Shown here piece by piece: positions 23,557 to 30,274 of a DNA stretch of 30,394 bases. The stretch lies in contig NZ_JALXPE010000047.1 of the NCBI RefSeq assembly GCF_025143365.1, positions 1 through 30,394 on the forward strand, in the 5' to 3' direction. Positions within the stretch are counted from its first letter, which is position 1. Every line of letters starts with the position of its first letter. The translations under genes were made by a program, and so were the position numbers. Source of the stretch: Microbacterium sp. p3-SID336 (lineage in GTDB: Bacteria > Actinomycetota > Actinomycetes > Actinomycetales > Microbacteriaceae). The notes under the pieces are model-generated. The model was not told where the DNA came from. It saw only the letters and a program-made list of their open reading frames with translations, and ran no database searches.

Positions 23557-25104
23557 TCAGCTGGCCTCGCTTATCCAGTCGGCGATGCCGATCCGGATCG
23601 CCGGCGGCAGCGTGCGAACGGTGAAGTCGGTGATCGACCAGGCGACCTGGTTGCGGCTCACCGAGCGCAGCCCCTCGATGGCGGCCATTGACATCTCTTC
23701 CGATTTGACGTCCTGCAGGACTGAGACCAGCACGTCCCGCACGTGCCAGCGGTTGTGGTCCGGGCCGAGGACGGCGAGGGCAGCGACCGCCATGCGCAGG
23801 ATGCTGGAGTCGCCGGTGACATCGACGGCGCGGCGCATGAAGTTCGCGAGCACGTCGCAGTACTCGAACGAGAACCCCGTGCGCTTGACGTAGTCCGAGA
23901 ACCGCTCGAACAGACGACGGAACGCGCCACGGTCCCGGTCCCAGAGGAACTCGATGGACGACGAGGTGCACCACGGCAGGACGCGGCTGAGCGCCTTCAT
24001 GTCATCCTCGTCGGATTCGTCGAGAAGCGTGGCCCACTCGAGCATCTCGATCAGATCGGCCGGCGTCGTCGACGGGCTCAGCATCCGGTCGCGGAGCCGT
24101 TCAGCGGTCTGTTCCCGGGACTCCCAGTTCTCGTACTCCTGGTGAGTGCCGAGCGAACGCTCGAGCGCCTCGAGGAACTCGGCGACAGAACCGTACCGGC
24201 TGGCAGGGTTGTTCGCGGTGGCGCGCTCGACGACGGGTCGCAGGGGCCCTGCCGCCATCTCGGTGTTCACCGGGTACTCCTGGGTCACGAGCTCCTGCAG
24301 GATCTTTCCGAGGCTGTAGACGTCCGAGCGGTGATCGGCGCTGCGCGCTCGCGCCCACTGCTCGGGGGCCGCGTAGACCCAGGAGCCCATGCCTGCACGA
24401 AGCGTCGACGTCAGAGGTGTAGTGCCCCGCTCGGCCTCAACCGCCAGGCCGAAGTCGGACACGGCCCATTCCCCGCTCTCGAGACGGAGCACGTTCGCCG
24501 GCTTCAGATCACGGTGGTAGACGCCGTTGCTGTGGATGTATGTGAGTCCAGCGCAGATCTGACGCATGATGTCCACGATCAGTGGCGGGTTGCCGTCGAC
24601 CTTCTCGATGAAGTCGGCCAGGCTGCCCTGCGCCAACGGCATTGCGTACCAGACGTCCTGCTCGTCGGTCTCGCCCTGCGCGATCACGGAGATCACGTTG
24701 GGATGGGTGAGCCCTTCGAGCAGCCGCAGTTCTCGCTTGAAGCGGCTGATCGCCTCCGGGTCCACGGTTGCCGTGTCCCGCAGGACCTTGACCGCAACGA
24801 GGTTCCCGGTCTTCCGGTCGGTCGCGCGGAAGACGTCGGCGAATCCGCCGCTTCCGATTGCGGGAAGTTCGAGGATGAACCGTCCGCCCAGGGTTCTGAC
24901 GGTGAGGTCGGACTTCGGGCGTCCGGCCTTCCTTTGACGCAGGCCGGATCCGTTCCAGGCCTTGACGACGTCCAGATCCCAGATCGGGCCCTGGGCGATC
25001 TCCCCGACCGCGTCCGGGAAGTCGGGTCGCTGTCGCAGTGCGGCGATCCGCTGGGGCGTCACTCCCAGTTCTTCCGCGACCTCGCTCAGCCCGCCGAGCC
25101 TCAT
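23557..25104 (-). CDS. Ser/Thr protein kinase with N-terminal AlpA/MerR-like HTH
   Basis: This 515-aa soluble protein starts with a DNA-binding type domain (residues 1-55: LSEVAEELGVTPQRIAALRQRPDFPDAV then GPIWDLDVVKAW), followed by a complete Hanks kinase domain (about 75-345). Visible are the glycine loop IGSGGFADVF, the catalytic Lys106 in VAVKVL, HRDLKPAN (197-204), DFG (217-219) and SDVYSLGKIL. The C-terminal 170 residues are helical, with HEAT-like repeats. There is no transmembrane segment. The ATG at 25104 overlaps the stop of a 12-aa upstream ORF (ATGA). The frame extends to 25182, but its extra 26 residues overlap that ORF and the -10 box. It is the first main gene of the conflict operon. 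Confidence 0.85.
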   Translation of the reverse strand: MRLGGLSEVAEELGVTPQRIAALRQRPDFPDAVGEIAQGPIWDLDVVKAWNGSGLRQRKAGRPKSDLTVRTLGGRFILELPAIGSGGFADVFRATDRKTGNLVAVKVLRDTATVDPEAISRFKRELRLLEGLTHPNVISVIAQGETDEQDVWYAMPLAQGSLADFIEKVDGNPPLIVDIMRQICAGLTYIHSNGVYHRDLKPANVLRLESGEWAVSDFGLAVEAERGTTPLTSTLRAGMGSWVYAAPEQWARARSADHRSDVYSLGKILQELVTQEYPVNTEMAAGPLRPVVERATANNPASRYGSVAEFLEALERSLGTHQEYENWESREQTAERLRDRMLSPSTTPADLIEMLEWATLLDESDEDDMKALSRVLPWCTSSSIEFLWDRDRGAFRRLFERFSDYVKRTGFSFEYCDVLANFMRRAVDVTGDSSILRMAVAALAVLGPDHNRWHVRDVLVSVLQDVKSEEMSMAAIEGLRSVSRNQVAWSITDFTVRTLPPAIRIGIADWISEAS

Positions 25105-25139
25105 GAGCAGCTTCCGCGGCTCTCGAAATTGTTGTCCAT
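25101..25139 (-). CDS. Leaderless 12-aa upstream ORF coupled to the kinase
   Basis: ATG at 25139 encodes 12 residues (MDNNFESRGSCS) and ends in a TGA that overlaps the kinase ATG in the sequence ATGA. TATACT sits exactly 6 nt before its ATG, so translation would begin on the first base of the message and terminate on the kinase start codon. It would load ribosomes onto a gene that has only a GGAAG-like purine stretch, about 7 nt before its start. Confidence 0.5.
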   Translation of the reverse strand: MDNNFESRGSCS

Positions 25140-25145
25140 AAAACA

Positions 25146-25151
25146 AGTATA
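25146..25151 (-). promoter_or_regulatory. -10 box of the conflict operon
   Basis: Read on the minus strand this is TATACT, a near-perfect -10 box, 6 nt before the 12-aa ORF. The 25130-25195 region is AT-rich. A TTGAGA lies upstream, with a long 21-bp spacing, so the -35 is uncertain. Confidence 0.6.
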
Positions 25152-25345
25152 CCACGGAAATGATTTGTCGTGTCTCAACCATTATATGGCGCAGATCGTG
25201 AGGTTGTCATCCTGGCGACCCGCTGCTCTTGCCGCCGCCCAGTAGGTCTCGCGTGGGACCTAGCCGGGCGTCAGCGACGTGGGATGACAGCGAACGCGGC
25301 ATGCACCTTGGCTTCGGTTGTGGCGGGGGAGTCGGCCGCGTCACC

Positions 25346-26245
25346 ATGTTTTCTATGAGTGAGCCGAAACCGAAGGGCCCAGTTGTGGCCGCCGTCGTGG
25401 GCACGCTGTTGCCCGGCGACGTGGGCCAGCCGTTCACCGACGCTGACCGGATACGAGCGATGGTCTCGCACGACTGGCAGATGCTGGGCGCCCAGTACGA
25501 GTGGGCAGAAATACACGGCGTGAGCAAGGGACTGCCTCACGGCTACTTCGCGGATCTGTTAGGCCGCGCGGCCGCCGCCGGGGAGCAGCTTGGACTCGCA
25601 TTCGCTGCGCTCCGCGATGCTGAGGTTTGGCGCGACACCCCTACAGAGCCCGCAACCGCAAACCATCGCAATATCGCCGGCCGTGCAGTCGCCGAAGCAT
25701 CCGGGCTCTGGGCTGTGAGCGCCGGCCATGCAGCAGTGAATGTTGTGGCTCGCGTCGTCCGCATCCACAGCAACGCTGCAGGTCTCGACGCGAAGCTTCG
25801 CTGGACCGGCCTCCCGGCGCCGTTCGATTCCGGACGACTCGCAAACCTCTCCCTCAACCCCGAGACGGTGAAGTACATCCTGGCGGCTGCCCGGCAGACG
25901 GGGGATGTCGCGCTGGCGGATCTCGTCGAGCCGCTGGACGATCTCGTGAAAAGCGCAGCCTGGGCGGCGCTCGTAGCCCGGCGAGACGCGGGATATCACC
26001 GCCTGCGGCCCCAGAGCATCGAAGGCGGCGTGCCGTCTGAAAACCCGTGGGCGACCGACCAGGCCGCGGGAACACTGACCCTGAGCGTGTCGACGTTCTC
26101 GGACTACGTACCGCCCGTGCTCGAAGATGTGGTGGCCGAAACGCACGCCGGCTACGAAGCACTCTCGTCGGCAATGCGCGACGTGCACGACCGTCTGCCC
26201 GAGGCGCTACGAGCCGCGGGCGTCCCCATCTGGCGCACGCCCTGA
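25346..26245 (+). CDS. Hypothetical protein, divergent from the kinase operon
   Basis: I do not recognise this 299-aa soluble protein. It is mostly helical, Ala-rich, and has no Cys motif or membrane segment. Features seen are AGRAVAEASGLWAVSAGHAAVNVVARVVRIHS in the middle (a long hydrophobic helix pair) and VLEDVVAETHAGYEAL near the end. The ATG at 25346 is chosen over the outer one at 25229 because the extra 39 residues are low-complexity Gly/Arg/Pro and GGGGGAG lies before the inner start. It is 25 bp from the next gene, so the two form an operon. Confidence 0.6.
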   Translation: MFSMSEPKPKGPVVAAVVGTLLPGDVGQPFTDADRIRAMVSHDWQMLGAQYEWAEIHGVSKGLPHGYFADLLGRAAAAGEQLGLAFAALRDAEVWRDTPTEPATANHRNIAGRAVAEASGLWAVSAGHAAVNVVARVVRIHSNAAGLDAKLRWTGLPAPFDSGRLANLSLNPETVKYILAAARQTGDVALADLVEPLDDLVKSAAWAALVARRDAGYHRLRPQSIEGGVPSENPWATDQAAGTLTLSVSTFSDYVPPVLEDVVAETHAGYEALSSAMRDVHDRLPEALRAAGVPIWRTP

Positions 26246-26270
26246 CGATCGCTGTGTGTGCGAGGAAGAC

Positions 26271-27137
26271 GTGAGGCTGGTGTCCAGAACGGAAGAAGAA
26301 CACGCGAGGCTGATGCTGTCGGATGAGCTCGGTGTGGAGTTTCGACTGTATGACGACGGCTCCGAGCCGAACATGCCCGACCTGCTAGCCGCGGATGGGA
26401 AACACGTCGCGGAAGTGATCACGACCACACCGTCTGCCATTCGCGAAGCAGAACAACGCCTCGCTCCGATGGCGGAGCCGACACTGCCGCACTGCGTGTG
26501 GGTGATGATCCCGTACACGATCTTGGGAGGCGCAACTAGACACGTTCGCGGCAAGATCAGGGCGGATGTCCTTCGGTGGACTGTCGAAGCCGGCTGCGAG
26601 TACCACTGGTCATCTCGCGACGAGCAACAGTTGCTCCCGGGCTTGGATCCTGACCCGATCCTCGAGCTCGGGCTCTACGACGACGGTGTCCAAGTAGTGT
26701 GTGCTCAGCGCTGCCGGCATTCGCACACGGAGCCTCATCAGATCAGATGGTCTGTCACGCACGCACCCTCGCCCGACGATCCGTGGACGTTGATTCGACA
26801 ATCCCTGCACACCGTCGACAAGGAGCAGCGAGGGGGAGTGCGAGCCCTAGGCGAAAAGCTCGACGGGTACCCGAACAAGCACCTCGTGATGTACCCATTC
26901 GGTCCGCCCGGGAACCTGACGGCAGCGTTCAGCCGTTACTCGCCCCCGCCCAATCCGCGCGACCTGATGCCGCCGCAACTGAACCCGCCCCTTGCGGACG
27001 TTCATCTTTGGCTCATGTATCGGTACGAGGACCGCGACGTCACAGAGGGACTACACGTCTGCAGTGGCCTCTGGGCGAGGTTCGGAACCAGCCTTCCCAA
27101 GCTCCCGCTCCGGCAGCTCCATTACAGGGATGCCTAA
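26271..27137 (+). CDS. PD-(D/E)XK-like hypothetical protein
   Basis: This 288-aa protein has a nuclease-like opening: GVEFRLYDDGSEPNMPDLL (Asp37), then ADGKHVAEVI (Glu48). The PD-x10-ExV spacing fits the PD-(D/E)XK core, but the usual Lys is replaced (EVITT). The rest of the protein has GYPNKHLVMYPFGPPGN and LADVHLWLMYRYEDRD, not recognised. The GTG at 26271 has GAGGAA ahead; farther upstream the frame overlaps the previous gene. It could be a nuclease relative or an inactive nucleic-acid-binding derivative. Confidence 0.55.
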   Translation: MRLVSRTEEEHARLMLSDELGVEFRLYDDGSEPNMPDLLAADGKHVAEVITTTPSAIREAEQRLAPMAEPTLPHCVWVMIPYTILGGATRHVRGKIRADVLRWTVEAGCEYHWSSRDEQQLLPGLDPDPILELGLYDDGVQVVCAQRCRHSHTEPHQIRWSVTHAPSPDDPWTLIRQSLHTVDKEQRGGVRALGEKLDGYPNKHLVMYPFGPPGNLTAAFSRYSPPPNPRDLMPPQLNPPLADVHLWLMYRYEDRDVTEGLHVCSGLWARFGTSLPKLPLRQLHYRDA

Positions 27138-27228
27138 GAATCCAGGCGATTCTCCGGCCATCTCTAGAGGCGGGTAAGTCCCGATCAGAGGCTACTTACG
27201 CGGAGAAAATGTAGGGGGTATTGCAGCG

Positions 27229-27256
27229 AATACCACATGGAATCTCTGACGCCACT
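27229..27256 (+). repeat. Right island boundary repeat (attR candidate)
   Basis: AATACCACATGG (27229-27240), AATCTC, then TGACGCCACT (27247-27256) repeat the left copy at 12515-12542 except for the six central bases. It lies in the 218-bp gap after the PD-(D/E)XK-like gene, which is otherwise empty apart from the next promoter. Confidence 0.7.
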
Positions 27257-27343
27257 AGTGCCCTGTCCGACGGATTGGGTGCCGGTAGCCGAGTCGCACA
27301 TCATGTAGCAGCGCGTCCCACCCAACGTCTCCGACCCAGTTCG

Positions 27344-27349
27344 TAGTCT
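27344..27349 (+). promoter_or_regulatory. -10 box of leaderless Mrr-like gene
   Basis: TAGTCT lies exactly 6 nt before the GTG at 27356. Confidence 0.55.
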
Positions 27350-27355
27350 TGGACT

Positions 27356-27784
27356 GTGCCGACCTACGATTGGCCGCTGATTCAGCAGCGAAGCGGAGAC
27401 TCCATCGAGTCTCTTGTCGCGACCCTTTTGCGTCGCGAGTACACCGACGCGCGGCAGGTTAATCCGTCACAGGGTGATGGTGGCATCGACGTCCTTCGCT
27501 CGACGGCCGATGGTCTCCAGGTTTGGCAGGTCAAAGGCTTCACGACAGCGATGACCGATAGCCAGTTCCGCCAGGTCAAGAAGTCTTGGGAAAGGTTCGT
27601 TCAAGAACACGTCACACCAGGCGAGCATCGGATAGCCCGCTACCACCTCGTGACGCCTTGGACGCCGACCGAGGAACGCATCGCTCTGTTCGATGAGATC
27701 ACCGCGGACGCGTCGTTCCCGTGCCAGTGGGACGGTGACGCTTTCATCGCTGGTCTCGCGGACCGCTATCCCGAGCGGGCGTGA
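27356..27784 (+). CDS. Mrr-type restriction endonuclease domain protein, probably 3'-truncated
   Basis: These 142 residues form a type IV restriction (Mrr_cat) core: Glu18 in the first helix, Asp45 in GDGGIDVL and Gln58-x-Lys60 in VWQVK, a clear PD-(D/E)XK variant that cuts DNA. The GTG at 27356 is leaderless. The frame stops at GLADRYPERA, right where an IS3-family remnant begins, and I suspect the stop is supplied by the inserted element and that a longer C-terminus has been lost. It lies beyond the right island repeat, in another accessory block. Confidence 0.7.
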   Translation: MPTYDWPLIQQRSGDSIESLVATLLRREYTDARQVNPSQGDGGIDVLRSTADGLQVWQVKGFTTAMTDSQFRQVKKSWERFVQEHVTPGEHRIARYHLVTPWTPTEERIALFDEITADASFPCQWDGDAFIAGLADRYPERA

Positions 27785-28286
27785 GGAACGAACTGGTGAC
27801 AGGTTCGGTTTAGGCCGCCAGTGTGTGCGGCTCGGCTAGCTTGGCTTCGAACTCGATGGGCGTCAAGCCGCCGAGGGTGTCTTGGGCGCGCTGGCGGTGA
27901 TACTTCCGCTCGATCCACACGACAATCGCGAGCCGGAGTTCCTGCCGGGTCGTCCACCGCTGCTGGTTGAGGACGTTCGTCTGCAGCAGCGACCAGAACG
28001 ACTCCATGGCGGCGTTGTCCCCGGCCGCGCCGACGCGACCCATCGATCCGACCATGTCATGACGGCGCAGCTCGCGGGCCATCGCCCTGCTACGAAACTG
28101 GCTGCCCCGGTCAGCGTGCAGGATGCACCCGGCGACCTCACCGCGACGAGAGACGGCGTTGCGGACGGCATCGACGGCGAGCTTCGCGGTCATCCGGTCG
28201 CTGATCGAGTAGCCGACGATGCGGTTGGAGAACACATCCTTGATCGCGCAGCAGTACAGCTTGCCTTCGCTCGTCCGATGCTCCGT
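27785..28286 (-). mobile_element. Partial IS3-family insertion sequence
   Basis: This is the 3' part of an IS3-family element, including its outer end near TGACAGGTTCGG (27797-27808). The other end is lost at the group II intron boundary. The exact tip cannot be fixed without the second terminal repeat. Confidence 0.6.
27810..28286 (-). pseudogene. IS3-family transposase OrfB, 5'-truncated
   Basis: The 158 residues visible are the C-terminal DDE integrase region of an IS3-family OrfB. TEHRTSEGKLYCCAIKDVFSNRIVGYS follows where the first catalytic Asp (usually WxTDIT) should be. The second Asp is in HADRGSQF, and the Glu in AAMESFW is exactly 35 residues later, as the family requires. The C-terminus (QRAQDTLGGLTPIEFEAKL) is typical. 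The first catalytic Asp and the N-terminal half are missing because a group II intron begins at 28287, right at the ThrGluHis codons. It cannot encode an active transposase unless spliced to its upstream exon. Confidence 0.8.
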
Positions 28287-28349
28287 GTAGGGTCGGCCAG
28301 CAGCGCCCTGTCTGGCTTGCGCCGGGTGGGTTTCTGCTGGCCGCCCTCC

Positions 28350-28383
28350 GAACCGGACGTGCCCATTCCTGAGCATCCGGCTC
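28350..28383 (-). ncRNA. Group II intron domain V
   Basis: This 34-nt hairpin, GAGCCGG with CCGGTTC at its base, an AGGAATG-type middle and the upper ATGCTC/GGCACGT pairing, matches the conserved catalytic domain V. It begins 10 nt after the RT stop codon. The three-base linker GGA leads into domain VI. Confidence 0.85.
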
Positions 28384-28392
28384 TCCATGCGA

Positions 28393-29877
28393 TCACGCCG
28401 TGACGCTCGCCCAGGGGTTCGGGATGCGGGTTCCTCGGTAGCGGTAGCGGGTCACGGGGACCTGCCAGGCACGGAAGAACTCGATCCCCTCGGCGCGGAT
28501 CTGCCACCGGGGCAGGTGCCGTCTGACGAGGGTGCGCATATTCAGCTTCGGGTGCCGCTTCTTCAGCCAGCCCACGATCCGCCAGAAGGCGAAGTGATCG
28601 ATGACGGTGAAGACGCGTTTGACCACGCCGTGCTGGAAGTAGGCGCACCAGCCCCGCAGCGCCGGGTTGAGGCGGCGCAGCAGGTCGGCGAGCGTTCGAT
28701 GGGATGCCCGGCGGGTCAGCGTCCGCACCTTGTCCCGGATGGAAGCCAGCGACTTCCGTGACGGGTAGGTGTAGATCGCGGTCTTCCCGCCATGACCTCT
28801 GATCCGGCGGCGCTGGATGCGCCACCCGAGGAAGTCGAACCCGGTGTCTATGTGCGTGACCGTCGTCTTCTCGACCGACAGGCGCAAACCCATCGGCGCG
28901 AGCACGGTGGCTGTTTCGTCCCAGAGCGCTTCGGCATCCTCGCGGGTGCCGCGGACGAGGACGACGAAGTCGTCCGCGTAGCGGACCAGCTTCATCGTCG
29001 CGCCCCCGGCGCGTTGATGCTTCGTGCGCGACCATTGCGGGCCGAGCATGTCCCACTTGCGTTGGAAGTGCTCGTCCACCACGGACAGGGCGATGTTCGC
29101 CAGCAGTGGCGACAAGATCCCGCCTTGCGGGGTGCCGGTGAACGTGTCCCTGTTCACGCCGTCCTCACTGAGGACGCCCGCTCTCAGGAACCCGCGGACC
29201 AGACGCAACACACGCTTGTCGACGACCCGCGCCCTGACGCGCTGCATGAGCGCGTCGTGGTCGATCTCGTCGAAACACGCGGTGATATCCGCTTCGAACA
29301 CCTGCACGTAGCCACGTGAGGCGTAGTAGTGGATCTCCGCGATCGCGTCCTGCGCCCGCCTGCGCGGCCGGAACCCGTACGAGGACGGCTGGAAGTCGGC
29401 CTCGAAGATCGGTTCCAGCACCAGCTTCAAAGAGGCCTGAACGATCCGGTCCGTCATCGTCGGAATCCCGAGCTTGCGGACCTTGCCGTTCGCTTTCGGG
29501 ATCGACTTCTGACGCACCCGCTCTGGGACGAACTCGCCGTGCTTCACGCTCTCGCGCAGCTCGGCGAGCATCCCGTGCACCTTCTCCGGCGGGACGGATC
29601 GCGGGGCGATTCCGTCGACTCCGGCGGTGCGGCCTCCCTTGTTGCCCGCCACCCGGCTCCACGCCGCAACGAGGAACCCGGGGTCATAGACCAGGTTGAA
29701 CACATCATCGAAGCGACGACCGGGGTCGGTCGTCGCCCATTGGTGCAGTTTCGTCTGCATTCTCAGTACCCGCGCCCACGCCTCCTGAGTATCGGCTGGC
29801 CACGGAACATCCGCATTCACGGTTGTGTCTCCCTTACTGCTTGTCGATCCTGCGATCACACTGGACCCCTTCGCCAT
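28393..29877 (-). CDS. ltrA: Group II intron reverse transcriptase/maturase
   Basis: This 494-aa protein helps the intron splice and reinsert. RT motifs are GKVRKLGIPTMTDRIVQ, YGFRPRRRAQDAI, EADITACFDEIDH (catalytic Asp197), GTPQGGILSPLLANI (about 248-262) and YADD (300-303). FDFLGWRI and the C-terminal maturase (thumb) region with LNPALRGWCAYFQ follow. There is no HNH endonuclease tail, so mobility would rely on nicks or replication forks. The ATG at 29877 is chosen; a GTG at codon 20 is an alternative. The stop lies just before domain V, as usual. Confidence 0.93.
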   Translation of the reverse strand: MAKGSSVIAGSTSSKGDTTVNADVPWPADTQEAWARVLRMQTKLHQWATTDPGRRFDDVFNLVYDPGFLVAAWSRVAGNKGGRTAGVDGIAPRSVPPEKVHGMLAELRESVKHGEFVPERVRQKSIPKANGKVRKLGIPTMTDRIVQASLKLVLEPIFEADFQPSSYGFRPRRRAQDAIAEIHYYASRGYVQVFEADITACFDEIDHDALMQRVRARVVDKRVLRLVRGFLRAGVLSEDGVNRDTFTGTPQGGILSPLLANIALSVVDEHFQRKWDMLGPQWSRTKHQRAGGATMKLVRYADDFVVLVRGTREDAEALWDETATVLAPMGLRLSVEKTTVTHIDTGFDFLGWRIQRRRIRGHGGKTAIYTYPSRKSLASIRDKVRTLTRRASHRTLADLLRRLNPALRGWCAYFQHGVVKRVFTVIDHFAFWRIVGWLKKRHPKLNMRTLVRRHLPRWQIRAEGIEFFRAWQVPVTRYRYRGTRIPNPWASVTA

Positions 29878-30274
29878 GCGGCCGGCTTTCCCGGCCTCGG
29901 ACTACTACGGGCCCTCCGTCCCATCCCGGCCCGATCAGCAGGCCGTGCGCTCAGCCCTCGGTGTCGTCGCTGGCGGCGACGCACCTCCGGCGAGGCCGGG
30001 ATAGTTCCCACGTTCACTCTCGAACCCTTCGACGGGATCGGCACCCAGTTATGCCCCAGCATCCTCGCCACGGCTACGCCGCAGGCTTTCACCGTGGCCT
30101 CCCGACCGGCGACATCACCCAGCCCAGGAGTTCCCCTCACCGCCGAAGCCGTGAAGGTGCGCGATGCAACCCGACCCGCATCCGCCAGGTTGGAGTCGGT
30201 GGTCTCGTATTGAGAGGCTTTCAGCCACTGGTTCCTATCCGTATGCCTCTCCGTCTCGCTAGCCGAGCCCGCAC

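Larger units (their letters stand above)
12515..27256. mobile_element. Integrated genomic island (about 14.7 kb) in cpaF
   Basis: The boundaries are a 28-bp imperfect direct repeat at each end. The left end interrupts cpaF. The interior holds two serine recombinases, a regulator/TGT-like module and a seven-gene conflict-type operon, and none of the housekeeping genes seen to the left. Which recombinase moved it is unknown. The structure of the repeats, with a variable 6-bp centre, looks more like a tyrosine-recombinase coupling sequence than a serine-integrase core. Confidence 0.6.
28287..30274 (-). mobile_element. Group II intron with reverse transcriptase
   Basis: The minus strand starts with GTGCG (30274), the canonical intron 5' end, and ends with ...CCCTAC (28287). 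Between are about 400 nt of ribozyme sequence before the ORF (29878-30274, domains I-IV, no gene), the RT gene, domain V (28350-28383) and domain VI. Domain VI is a 10-bp perfect stem (28334-28343 with 28294-28303) plus three GC pairs. It has a bulged A at 28293, which is 7 nt from the 3' end, the normal branch-point position. The total is 1,988 nt. Confidence 0.85.

Noticed and set aside
25105..25182. Longer kinase start at 25,182
   Set aside because: The added residues cover the -10 box and the leaderless 12-aa ORF; the HTH domain begins at the inner ATG.
23743..25245. 500-codon plus-strand frame opposite the kinase
   Set aside because: The kinase motifs on the minus strand are unambiguous; this frame has none.
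12515..27256. CRISPR array or other regularly spaced repeats
   Set aside because: No series of short repeats with similar spacing was seen; the only clear long repeat is the pair at the island ends.
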